Origin: Limnohabitans sp. Jir72
GTDB lineage: Bacteria; Pseudomonadota; Gammaproteobacteria; Burkholderiales; Burkholderiaceae_C
Length of the DNA: 64,000 nt
Assembly: GCF_003063575.1 (NCBI RefSeq)
Contig: NZ_NESC01000010.1
Coordinates: 1 to 64,000 of the forward strand
Reading direction: 5' to 3'
Position 1 is the first letter of the stretch. Every line of letters begins with the position of its first letter. The notes under the pieces were generated by a model that did not search any database, was not told the DNA's origin, and saw nothing but the letters and a program-made list of their open reading frames with translations. Made by a program: the position numbers and the translations under genes. Shown here in pieces: positions 33,532 through 42,676 of the stretch.

Positions 33532-36201
33532 GTTCACTGCCGCATAGGCAGCTCAGAAATCGTTGGCCGCTGCGTTCAGCTTGGCCAGCACGTTCACTGC
33601 CGCATAGGCAGCTCAGAAAAACAAAAACGCTGGCCATACTGATAAGCACGCGTTCACTGCCGCATAGGCAGCTCAGAAAGAGCTTTACGCGATCTGGCAC
33701 AAGGGCCACAAGTTCACTGCCGCATAGGCAGCTCAGAAATGCTCGATGTCGAAGTCAAACGTAGCTGCGGCGTTCACTGCCGCATAGGCAGCTCAGAAAA
33801 GGGGTAGCCTGCCGCCGGGTTGACCGGGTCAGTTCACTGCCGCATAGGCAGCTCAGAAAAACTCAGCATTTTTGAACCCGAACAATTCAAGGTTCACTGC
33901 CGCATAGGCAGCTCAGAAAAATACGCACACGCCACCCTGCCCAACTGGACCGTTCACTGCCGCATAGGCAGCTCAGAAATGAGCATCGCCGTACACCTGA
34001 GCATTACCGGAGTTCACTGCCGCATAGGCAGCTCAGAAATTGCCCCACGCCCAAATCCTGCAAGCGTGCTAGTTCACTGCCGCATAGGCAGCTCAGAAAA
34101 GGTTGTTGCGGTAGCCGCAATACCCGATTGCGTTCACTGCCGCATAGGCAGCTCAGAAAAAAGCCTTGTATTCACTGCCGCCATCGCTGGCGTTCACTGC
34201 CGCATAGGCAGCTCAGAAAGTTGATCTTGCGAGCGCGAAGAACAAGCGTAAGTTCACTGCCGCATAGGCAGCTCAGAAATGGCCAAGATTGCGCGCTACC
34301 GCGACATTGTGGTTCACTGCCGCATAGGCAGCTCAGAAAAGCATCGCTCCGTGTGCAGCGCTCGGGCGCTAGTTCACTGCCGCATAGGCAGCTCAGAAAA
34401 GGGAGAAAGGGCAAAGAATCGAAGCCGCTACGTTCACTGCCGCATAGGCAGCTCAGAAAAACATGGTGTCCAGGTCGGCAATGCCCAGCTTGTTCACTGC
34501 CGCATAGGCAGCTCAGAAAATCAAGGAGAACCCCAATGCGCCCATTTGATCGTTCACTGCCGCATAGGCAGCTCAGAAAAACTGAATGCGTGACTTGCCG
34601 TTGTACGTGTCGTTCACTGCCGCATAGGCAGCTCAGAAAATGTACCAACGTGCAGTGGACAAGCTGAAGCCGTTCACTGCCGCATAGGCAGCTCAGAAAA
34701 ATGCTCAGAGACTGCAGCTGCTGGGCAATCAGTTCACTGCCGCATAGGCAGCTCAGAAATCACCAGCCCCGGTCGTCAGCAAGTCATTGACGTTCACTGC
34801 CGCATAGGCAGCTCAGAAAAGCACTTTGCCGTCCTCCACGTATTTGTAATAGTTCACTGCCGCATAGGCAGCTCAGAAAATTAAGATGGGCAAGGCACAG
34901 GGGCCAGAAACGTTCACTGCCGCATAGGCAGCTCAGAAAGTCGTTTTGGTCTATGCTCCCTTGAAAATGTCGTTCACTGCCGCATAGGCAGCTCAGAAAA
35001 AACAGACAAGACAAGGGCAAAGCCTGCACAGGTTCACTGCCGCATAGGCAGCTCAGAAAAGACTGGAAAGCTCAGGGAGTCCCAAAAATCCGTTCACTGC
35101 CGCATAGGCAGCTCAGAAAAAGCCCAGGCGGTCTTTCGTCGGGATCGTGTGGTTCACTGCCGCATAGGCAGCTCAGAAATTGGATAAGGCGGCCCTGTGT
35201 CGTCGCATCCTTGTTCACTGCCGCATAGGCAGCTCAGAAAATTCGGCGGCGTACAGATTTATCCATCTTGACGTTCACTGCCGCATAGGCAGCTCAGAAA
35301 CGCAATCACCCCTGAGCACTTGCTTGCACTTGCGTTCACTGCCGCATAGGCAGCTCAGAAAAAGAAGACCTACAGCGCCGACCACATCACCACGTTCACT
35401 GCCGCATAGGCAGCTCAGAAAAGCTCGGCCTCACGTTTTTTTAACCAAGCCTTGTTCACTGCCGCATAGGCAGCTCAGAAAGTACCAGGCAGCCAGATGG
35501 GCGCCAAGTCCCGGTTCACTGCCGCATAGGCAGCTCAGAAAACGGCCCAAAGGCCGATCAGTGCCAGCACGCCGTTCACTGCCGCATAGGCAGCTCAGAA
35601 ACAGTGGATGCCAGAGCTGCGCGCACTCACCAAGTTCACTGCCGCATAGGCAGCTCAGAAAGCCAAGCCACATTCAATGCCACCGCCACCGGCGTTCACT
35701 GCCGCATAGGCAGCTCAGAAACACGGGTCAGGCCACAGGCGCGGCGGTCGTTCGTTCACTGCCGCATAGGCAGCTCAGAAATTCATCGACCACGGCCACA
35801 TCAGCGCCACGGCGTTCACTGCCGCATAGGCAGCTCAGAAAAGGGAAACACCACGGCCGTGATCAGCAAACTGGTTCACTGCCGCATAGGCAGCTCAGAA
35901 ATCGTCTGCGCCCTCGTCTGCATCCTCTGCAATGTTCACTGCCGCATAGGCAGCTCAGAAACAGTGCTACAAGCACAAACCCCAATCAGACAAGTTCACT
36001 GCCGCATAGGCAGCTCAGAAATTGGGAGATTGCTTTGGGTCGTCTTGCATGATGTTCACTGCCGCATAGGCAGCTCAGAAATTGGTCAGCTGGCCCAGGC
36101 CTGCGCCTTCTTCGTTCACTGCCGCATAGGCAGCTCAGAAAAAACAGGTCGGCCAGTTTGCTGGCGGCATCGCGTTCACTGCCGCATAGGCAGTTCAGAA
36201 A
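33532..36201 (+). CRISPR. Type I-F CRISPR array, 45 repeats and 44 spacers
   Basis: The 28-base repeat starts GTTCACTGCC, contains the CTGCC-GCATA-GGCAG hairpin and ends CTCAGAAA, very close to the P. aeruginosa I-F repeat. Repeats recur every 60 bases. 42 spacers are 32 bases; the spacers at 35180-35212 and 35301-35333 are 33 bases. By eye all repeats are identical except the last (36174-36201), where C is replaced by T in the sequence after the hairpin (CAGTTCAGAAA). This sets polarity: the leader is on the csy4 side. Many spacers read as coding-like sequence, for example one with AAGGAG followed by ATG at about 34500-34530. No protospacer source can be named. Confidence 0.99.
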
Positions 36202-36230
36202 TCAGTAGCGTTTTTGTACGTCAAGTGCGC

Positions 36231-37409
36231 TCACGCCTGCGCCGCCTGCTGCGCCTTGTAAACCAGCTTGCGCGCCATGCTCCAGCGGTGGACTTCGCTG
36301 GGGCCGTCGTAGACCCTGAAGGCGCGCATGTCCATGAAGATGCGCATCACGGGCGTTTCGGCCGTCATGCCTTGGCCGCCCAGAATTTGCACACACCGGT
36401 CCACCACGCGCCATTCGGCTTCCGAGCAGGCCACTTTGGCGCGGCTCGATTCGTAGCCGCCTTTTTGGCCTTGGTCCAGCAGCCAGGCGGTGTGCCAGAT
36501 GTGCAGGCGCGCGGTGTGCAGGTCGATGTCGTTATCGGCCAGCATGAAGCCCACGCCTTCGTGTTCGGCCAGCGGTTTGCCAAAGGCATGGCGGCGGCTG
36601 GCGTAGTCCAGGGCGATGTCGTGTGCGCGGCGGGCCTGGCCCAGCCAGCGCATGCAGTGCGTCAGGCGCGCCGGTGCCAGCCGCACCTGTGCATAGCGAA
36701 AGCCTTGGCCCACTTCGCCCAGCACGTCGGTGGCCGGTACGCGTAAGTTGTCAAAACGCAGCACGCCGTGGCCGCCGGTGAAGCAGTTGTCCATCGCGTC
36801 CATGCTGCGTTCCAGCCGAATGCCGGGCTTGTCCATGTCGGTCAAAAACATGGTGGCCGTGCCATCTTCCATGCGCGCCATGACGATGGCGTAATGGGCC
36901 CCTTCGGCACCTGTGATGAACCATTTGACGCCGTTGATCAGGTAGTCGTCGCCATCGCGCACGGCGGTGGTCTTGAGCATCGACGGATCGGCGCCCGCAC
37001 CAGGGTCTGGCTCGGTCATGGCAAAGCACGAGCGGGTCAGGCCCGCCACTTGGGGGCGCAGCCAGCGTTCTTTTTGGGCCGGGGTGGCCACTTCTTCCAT
37101 GAGGTGGATGTTGCCTTCGTCGGGCGCATGGATGTTGAGCGCGGTGGGCCCCAGGTTGGAGTAACCGGCTTCTTCAAACACCACCGCTTTGGCGATGTGG
37201 CTCAGGCCCAGACCGCCCATGTCGACCGAGGCATGGGGAGTGAGTAAGCCCGCAGCGCGTGCGCGGCCAATCAACTCTTGGCGCAAGTCCTCTGACGGGC
37301 CGTGCGCGCCATGGCGCGGGTCGCCTTCTAAGGGGATCACTTGTTCGGCAATGAATTGGCGGGTGCGCTCACGCAGTGCCGCAATTTCTGGAGGGATGTC
37401 AAAGTTCAT
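36231..37409 (-). CDS. Acyl-CoA dehydrogenase family protein
   Basis: This FAD-dependent enzyme family oxidises acyl-CoA thioesters at the alpha-beta bond. The 392-residue protein has the FAD/substrate motif CFAMTEPDPGAGADPS, the region WFITGAEGAHYAIVMARM, and a C-terminal IFMDMRAFRVYDGPSEVHR block. The DGPSEVHR ending resembles the ACAD10/ACAD11-like branch more than classical short-chain enzymes. It lies right after the CRISPR array, convergent with it, and marks the right edge of the defence island. The chain length or branch preference cannot be told. Confidence 0.88.
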   Translation of the reverse strand: MNFDIPPEIAALRERTRQFIAEQVIPLEGDPRHGAHGPSEDLRQELIGRARAAGLLTPHASVDMGGLGLSHIAKAVVFEEAGYSNLGPTALNIHAPDEGNIHLMEEVATPAQKERWLRPQVAGLTRSCFAMTEPDPGAGADPSMLKTTAVRDGDDYLINGVKWFITGAEGAHYAIVMARMEDGTATMFLTDMDKPGIRLERSMDAMDNCFTGGHGVLRFDNLRVPATDVLGEVGQGFRYAQVRLAPARLTHCMRWLGQARRAHDIALDYASRRHAFGKPLAEHEGVGFMLADNDIDLHTARLHIWHTAWLLDQGQKGGYESSRAKVACSEAEWRVVDRCVQILGGQGMTAETPVMRIFMDMRAFRVYDGPSEVHRWSMARKLVYKAQQAAQA

Positions 37410-37510
37410 GCCCTGATTGGAATGGCTGCGAATGTTCTGCGCTGTCCGCCGCGTGACTGGCTGTCATCTGTGCGCCAGACGCGCTGGTGCACGGCTGATA
37501 GCCTGCAGCC

Positions 37511-38233
37511 ATGATCGACCTCTACACCGCCGCCACGCCCAACGGGCACAAAGTTTCCATCGCGCTCGAAGAGCTGGCGCTGACCTACACGCTCAAGGTG
37601 TTGGACCTGTCCAAGGGTGAGCAAAAGCAGCCTGAGTTTTTGGCCATTTGCCCCAACGGGCGCATCCCCGCCATCGTGGACCGCGAGGCCGACGACTTTG
37701 CGGTGTTCGAGTCGGGCGCTTGCCTGATTTACCTAGCCGAGAAAACCGGCCAACTCATGCCCACCGACGCCAAGGGCCGCTCGCGTGTGCTGCAGTGGCT
37801 GATGTTCCAGATGGGCGGTATCGGGCCGATGATGGGACAGGCCAATGTGTTCTTCCGCTACTTCCCTGAAAAAATCCAGCCCGCGATCGACCGCTACCAA
37901 GGCGAGAGCAAGCGCCTGTTCACCGTGCTCGACAGCCACCTGAAAGACCACGAGTACCTGGCAGGCGATTATTCGATTGCCGACATCGCCAACTGGGCTT
38001 GGGTGCGCACGCACCGCTGGTCGGGCGTGGAGGTGGACGACCTGCCGCACCTCAAGCGTTGGCTCGATGCGATTCGCCAGCGCCCTGCAGTGTTGCGCGG
38101 CATCGAAGCGCCGCCGTCGCGCATCAACCTGACCAAAGACGGCGACGATGCCGCCAAGAAGTTTTCTGAAGAGGCCCGCAAGATGGTGGAGATGGGCCAA
38201 AACCAGAACATGCCCAACAAGGACAAGCCATGA
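37511..38233 (+). CDS. Glutathione S-transferase family protein (nu-class/YfcG-like)
   Basis: The 240-residue protein has a thioredoxin-like N-terminal domain ([22 protein letters not shown] at residues 1-22, [21 protein letters not shown]) and an all-helical C-terminal domain ([15 protein letters not shown]). The TPNGHK start and sequence resemble bacterial YfcG/YghU disulfide-bond reductases, which use glutathione with a threonine/asparagine active site. A charged 30-residue C-terminal tail is present. It overlaps the following GST gene by four bases. Confidence 0.87.
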   Translation: MIDLYTAATPNGHKVSIALEELALTYTLKVLDLSKGEQKQPEFLAICPNGRIPAIVDREADDFAVFESGACLIYLAEKTGQLMPTDAKGRSRVLQWLMFQMGGIGPMMGQANVFFRYFPEKIQPAIDRYQGESKRLFTVLDSHLKDHEYLAGDYSIADIANWAWVRTHRWSGVEVDDLPHLKRWLDAIRQRPAVLRGIEAPPSRINLTKDGDDAAKKFSEEARKMVEMGQNQNMPNKDKP

Positions 38234-38850
38234 AGCTCTACACCGCCCACCGCGCCCCCAGCCCTCGCCGGGTGCTGATGTTCTTGGCCGAAAAAAACAT
38301 CACCGGCATCGAGATGGTCAACATGGACCTGAACGGTGGTGAGCACCGTCAGCCTGAATATTTGGCCAAAAGCCCCCTGGCCAAAGTGCCCGCGCTGGAG
38401 CTGGACGATGGCCGCGTGATCACAGAGACCCGCGCGATCTGCACTTTGCTGGAAGGTCGCTTTCCCGAGCCCAACCTGATGGGTGTGGACGGCGACGAGC
38501 GCGGCTTCATCGAGATGGCCGACCGGCAGGTGGAGTTGTATTTGCTGGGCGGCATCGCCAATGCCATCCGCCACAGCCACCCGGGCTTGGCTGCGCTCGA
38601 GAAGCCGCAGTTCCCGGAGTTCGGCCGTTCACAGGCCGAGAAGGTGCGCGATGTGGCGCGGGGTTTTGACCAGCGCCTGCAAAGCCAGCCTTGGATCGCG
38701 GGTGAGCGCTTCACCATCGCCGACATCACCGCGTTTTGCGCGCTGGAGTTTGCGCGGGGCCTTATGAAGTTTGTGCCGGGAGAAGAAGGCATGAGCGCCT
38801 TGCAGGCCTGGCGCGACCGCATGAACGAGCGGCCGAGCGCGAAGGTTTGA
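38230..38850 (+). CDS. Glutathione S-transferase family protein
   Basis: The 206-residue protein has an N-terminal thioredoxin fold beginning [22 protein letters not shown], the cis-proline [12 protein letters not shown], the glutathione-binding [10 protein letters not shown], and a C-terminal helical domain with [16 protein letters not shown]. Ser in RAPSPRR is the probable catalytic residue by position. Start overlaps the upstream GST stop (ATGA), so the two are co-expressed; by eye they are quite different in sequence. Substrate unknown; possible roles are detoxification or thiol maintenance. Confidence 0.87.
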   Translation: MKLYTAHRAPSPRRVLMFLAEKNITGIEMVNMDLNGGEHRQPEYLAKSPLAKVPALELDDGRVITETRAICTLLEGRFPEPNLMGVDGDERGFIEMADRQVELYLLGGIANAIRHSHPGLAALEKPQFPEFGRSQAEKVRDVARGFDQRLQSQPWIAGERFTIADITAFCALEFARGLMKFVPGEEGMSALQAWRDRMNERPSAKV

Positions 38851-38947
38851 AGAACGGCTTGATGGAGCTGGCCTGATGGGTTGGGCATGAGCGCTCACTT
38901 GTGGGAGCGGTGCTCTCGCTGCGATCAAACCCAGTAGACCACCACCC

Positions 38948-39314
38948 ATCGCCCACGGGGTGGGCTCCTACAAGGTGTACCCCAAGGGCCATCGTTTTGT
39001 AGGAGCCCACCCCGTGGGCGATGAATGACCCAAGGGCCATCGTTTTTGCAGGAGCCCACCCCGTGGGCGATGAATGACCCGAGGGCCGTCGTTTTGCAGG
39101 AGCCCACCCCGTGGGCGATGAATGACCCAAGGGCCGTCGTTTTGCAGGAGCCCACCCCGTGGGCGATGAATGACCCAAGGGCCGTCGTTTTGTAGGAGCC
39201 CACCCCGTGGGCGATGAATGACCCAAGGGCCGTCGTTTTTTGTAGGAGCCCACCCCGTGGGCGATGAATGACCCAAGGGCCATCGTTTTTGTAGGAGCCC
39301 ACCCCGTGGGCGAT
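38948..39314. repeat. Tandem array of REP-like palindromes, seven direct copies and one inverted
   Basis: The stretch 38851-39354 holds no gene. Seven copies of a 24-base palindromic core (GTAGGAGCCC ACCCC GTGGGCGAT, or GCAGG- variants) start at 38999, 39048, 39096, 39144, 39192, 39242 and 39291, a period of 48-50 bases. Each is joined by a linker close to GAATGACCCAAGGGCC then A/GTCGTTTT. One inverted copy lies at 38948-38972. The GGAGCCCAC/GTGGGC arms can form hairpins. The block sits between the GST and acyl-CoA ligase genes, which converge. The same core occurs as an inverted pair at 50136-50225. Confidence 0.95.
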
Positions 39315-39354
39315 TTTCCTCAGATGCCGATCAGGCATTCCGCAAATTTCTCAC

Positions 39355-40977
39355 TCAGCTGAACACGCCGCCGTACTCTTTGCGCAAGTCGTTCTTCTGA
39401 ACCTTGCCTGTGCCGCCCACGGGCAGCGATTCGAGGAAGACCACGTCGTCGGGCACCCACCATTTGGCGACCTTGGTGGCCAGGAAGTCGAGGATCTCTT
39501 GCTTCTCCAGCGCCTGCCCCGGTTTGCGGACGATGAACAGCAGCGGGCGCTCGTCCCACTTGGGGTGCTTGACGCCAATGACCGCAGCCATGGCCACAGC
39601 GGGGTGACCCACAGCGGCGTTTTCCAGGTCGATCGAGCTGATCCATTCGCCGCCGGTTTTGATCACGTCCTTGGTGCGGTCACGGATTTGCATGGTGCCG
39701 TGTGCATCGATGGTGGCGATGTCACCGGTGGGGAACCAGCCGTCGATCAGCGCGGTGCGTTCGGCCTTGAAGTAGCGCTCCACGATCCACTGCCCGCGCA
39801 CCATCAGCTCGCCTTGTGAGGTGCCATCGCGTGGCAAGGTGACGCCGTTTTCATCGACCACTTTGATCTCGATGCCCGAAACAGTCTTGCCTTGCTTGGC
39901 CACGATGGCGTGCTGCTCGGCGGCGGGCTTTTGGAGGTCGGCGCGGGTCAGGTTGCTCATGGTGGCCACGGCGGTGGTCTCGGTCATGCCCCAGCCGTGG
40001 CGCACTTCCACGCCATAGGTGTCCATGAACTTGGCGATCAGCGCCATCGGCATGGCCGAGCCGCCCACGCAGGTGCGCTTCATGTGGGCAAAGCGCAAGT
40101 TGTTTTGCTCGGCATGTTGGATCAAGCCCATCCAGATGGTGGGCACGCCTGCGCTGATGGTGACCTGTTCGGTGTCCATCAGTTCGTAGAGGCTCGGGCC
40201 GTCGAGCTTGGGGCCAGGCAAGACCAGCTTGGTGCCCGCCACCAGCGCGGCATAGGGGATGCACCAGGCGTTGATGTGGAACATGGGCACCACGGGCAAG
40301 ATGGTCTCTTGCGTGGACAGGCCCAACACATCGGGCAGGCAGGCCATGGTCGCGTTCATCACGATGGCGCGGTGCGTGTACAGCACGCCCTTGGGGTTGC
40401 CGGTGGTGCCCGAGGTGTAGCACAGGGCCGCGCCGGTGTTTTCGTCCAACTCGGGCCAGTCGAAGGTGTCGCTGTGGCCGGTGATCAGGCCTTCGTAGTT
40501 CATCACATTGGCCACGCCCTCAATGGCAGGCGTGTTGGCCGCATCGGCCAGGCACACCCAGGCGCGGACCTTGGGGCAATGCGCGGCAATGCCTTTGACC
40601 AACGGCGCAAAGGTGGCGTCAAACAGCACCACTTCGTCTTCGGCGTGGTTGATCACATAGATCAGCTGCTGTGGATGCAGGCGGGGGTTGCAGGTGTGCA
40701 TGACCATGCCGCTGCCCGAGACGGCGTAATACGCCTCCAGGTGGCGGTGGTTGTTCCAGGCGATGGAGCCGACCGCGCTGCATGCCTTGAGGCCCATCTG
40801 GGCCAGCGCGTTGGCCAACTGGCGTGCGCGCTTGGCCGCATCGGCATAGCTGTAGCGGTGCAGCGGGCCGTGCGTCTCGCGTGAGACGATTTCCTGGTCA
40901 CCGAACTGCGCGGCGCCGTGTTCGAGGATGCCCGAAATGAGCAGGGGGCGGTTCATCATGAGGCCGGCTTGGGGCAT
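39355..40977 (-). CDS. Medium/long-chain fatty-acid-CoA ligase (AlkK-like)
   Basis: This AMP-forming ligase activates fatty acids to acyl-CoA. The 540-residue protein has the adenylation motif [17 protein letters not shown], the A5 motif [10 protein letters not shown], the A7/A8 motifs [12 protein letters not shown] and [15 protein letters not shown], and the C-terminal lysine region [15 protein letters not shown]. The closest style is the medium/long-chain FadD/AlkK group. I chose the ATG giving [11 protein letters not shown]; the frame stays open 22 codons upstream. It is the last gene of a five-gene operon with the GMC dehydrogenase 66 bases upstream, where it would trap the oxidised product as CoA ester. 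Confidence 0.92.
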   Translation of the reverse strand: MPQAGLMMNRPLLISGILEHGAAQFGDQEIVSRETHGPLHRYSYADAAKRARQLANALAQMGLKACSAVGSIAWNNHRHLEAYYAVSGSGMVMHTCNPRLHPQQLIYVINHAEDEVVLFDATFAPLVKGIAAHCPKVRAWVCLADAANTPAIEGVANVMNYEGLITGHSDTFDWPELDENTGAALCYTSGTTGNPKGVLYTHRAIVMNATMACLPDVLGLSTQETILPVVPMFHINAWCIPYAALVAGTKLVLPGPKLDGPSLYELMDTEQVTISAGVPTIWMGLIQHAEQNNLRFAHMKRTCVGGSAMPMALIAKFMDTYGVEVRHGWGMTETTAVATMSNLTRADLQKPAAEQHAIVAKQGKTVSGIEIKVVDENGVTLPRDGTSQGELMVRGQWIVERYFKAERTALIDGWFPTGDIATIDAHGTMQIRDRTKDVIKTGGEWISSIDLENAAVGHPAVAMAAVIGVKHPKWDERPLLFIVRKPGQALEKQEILDFLATKVAKWWVPDDVVFLESLPVGGTGKVQKNDLRKEYGGVFS

Positions 40978-41043
40978 GTTGTCTCTCGTTTTCAAGTGTG
41001 TTGAATGCAGGTGCTTGCCATCATATCGGTCTGCCGTGGCCAT

Positions 41044-42624
41044 TCAGCGGATCAAGTCCACGGCTTTTTCGGCCATCGCGATCACGGTGGCATTGGTGTT
41101 GGCGCCAATCAAGGTGGGCATGACGGAGGCGTCCACCACGCGCAGGCCTTCGAGGCCATGCACCTGCAGGGTGGGGCTGACCACGGCCATGGCATCGGTG
41201 CCCATCTTGCAGGTGCCCATGGGGTGGTACACGGTGTCAGAGCGCTCGCGCAAGATGTGGCGGATCTGATCGTCTGTCTGCACCCCAGTGGTGAACACAT
41301 CTTTGTGCCGCACGCTGGCCAAGGCGGGGGCGTTCATCAGTTGCTGGGTGAGTTTGTAGCCTTTGAGCAAGGTTTCCAGATCATCGTCGTGCGCCAAAAA
41401 GGCCGGGTCGATCAGCGGTGCTTGGCGTGCATCGGCATGGGCCAGCGTGACTTGTCCACGGCTCTTGGGGCGCAACACGCACACGTGGCACGAATAGCCG
41501 TGCGCCGCATGCAACTTGCGTGCGTGGTCTTCCACCATGCCCACCACGAAGTGCAGCTGCACATCGGGCGCCGCCAGCGAAGGGGCTGTTTTCAAGAAGC
41601 CACCGGCTTCGGCGTAGTTGGTGCCGATGAAGCCTTGCCGTGTGCGGATGTATTTCAAGGTCTCTTTGGCCAGATGAGCTGTACCGCCCAGCGAAATACC
41701 CATCAGATCCAGGCTCTTGGCGGCGTAGCCAAAGATGAAGTCGGGGTGGTCTTGCAGGTTTTGACCCACGCCGGGCAAGTCGTGCAGCACCTCGATGCCG
41801 TGCTGCTGCAAATGCGCACCGGGCCCCACGCCCGAGACCATCAGCAACTGTGGCGACTGCAAAGCGCCTGCGCACAAGATCACTTCGCGGCGCGCCCGGA
41901 TCACCCGCTTGCTGCCGGACTGGATGCACTCGACACCCACAGCACGGCGGCCTTCAAACAGGATGCGCGTGACCTGAACGCCGGTTTCGACATGCAGGTT
42001 CTGGCGCTGTCCCATGTGCGCGTGCAGGTAGCCTCGCGCGGCGCTCCAGCGCTCGCCGTTGTGCTGCGTGACTTGGTAAACCCCTAAGCCTTCTTGCGTG
42101 GCCCCGTTGAAGTCGTCGTTGATCGGGAAACCCGCTTCACGCGCGGCGTTCAGGTAGATCTGCTGAAAGGGGTTGTGGGTCTGCAGGTCAGACACATGCA
42201 TGGGGCCATCGTTGCCATGAAATTCGTCTTGGATGCGGCCATTGTTTTCGCTGCGTTTGAAGTAGGGCAAGAGCTCGTCGTAAGACCAGCCCGCATTGCC
42301 CAGTGCGGCCCAATGGTCGTAATCGCTGCGGTGGCCGCGCGTGTAGACCATGGCGTTGATGGCCGATGAGCCGCCCAGCCCTTTGCCGCGCGGCTGGTAG
42401 CCACGGCGGCCGTTCAGACCGGCTTGCGGCACGGTTTCAAAAGCGTAATTGTTGATGCGGGTCGGCAGCATCGCCACCGCTGCTGCGGGGGTGTTGACCA
42501 GCCAGCTGTCGCCTTGGCCTCCGGCCTCCAGCAGCATCACTTGCGCATCGGCGTTCTCGCTCAGTCGGCCGGCCATCACGCTGCCGCCCGAGCCGCCACC
42601 GATCACGATGTAATCCATGTCCAT
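41044..42624 (-). CDS. GMC-family FAD-dependent alcohol dehydrogenase (AlkJ/choline-dehydrogenase-like)
   Basis: GMC enzymes oxidise primary alcohols to aldehydes using FAD. The 526-residue protein starts with the dinucleotide-binding fold IVIGGGSGGSVMAGRL, has the GMC signatures RGKGLGGSSAINAM and CAGALQSPQLLMVSG, and ends with the catalytic-histidine region YHPMGTCKMG and VHGLEGLRVVDASVMP. Similar enzymes (AlkJ) oxidise alkanols in alkane pathways and pass electrons to the respiratory chain. It lies between the unrecognised membrane protein and the acyl-CoA ligase, which fits an alcohol-to-acid step. Confidence 0.92.
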   Translation of the reverse strand: MDMDYIVIGGGSGGSVMAGRLSENADAQVMLLEAGGQGDSWLVNTPAAAVAMLPTRINNYAFETVPQAGLNGRRGYQPRGKGLGGSSAINAMVYTRGHRSDYDHWAALGNAGWSYDELLPYFKRSENNGRIQDEFHGNDGPMHVSDLQTHNPFQQIYLNAAREAGFPINDDFNGATQEGLGVYQVTQHNGERWSAARGYLHAHMGQRQNLHVETGVQVTRILFEGRRAVGVECIQSGSKRVIRARREVILCAGALQSPQLLMVSGVGPGAHLQQHGIEVLHDLPGVGQNLQDHPDFIFGYAAKSLDLMGISLGGTAHLAKETLKYIRTRQGFIGTNYAEAGGFLKTAPSLAAPDVQLHFVVGMVEDHARKLHAAHGYSCHVCVLRPKSRGQVTLAHADARQAPLIDPAFLAHDDDLETLLKGYKLTQQLMNAPALASVRHKDVFTTGVQTDDQIRHILRERSDTVYHPMGTCKMGTDAMAVVSPTLQVHGLEGLRVVDASVMPTLIGANTNATVIAMAEKAVDLIR

Positions 42625-42676
42625 TTTTGTCTCCCATTGTTTGAGCCATGCTACAGATCGAGATGGCTATTTCTTG

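Noticed and set aside
33532-36201. Long open reading frames across the CRISPR array, with repeating HCRIGSSE- or SLPHRQLRK-type peptides
   Set aside because: They are translations of the 28-base repeat, whose 60-base period keeps the frame open; there is no coding evidence.
38762-39338. Open frames with repeated GHSSPTGWAP peptides
   Set aside because: They are translations of the tandem REP-like palindrome and are not conserved proteins.
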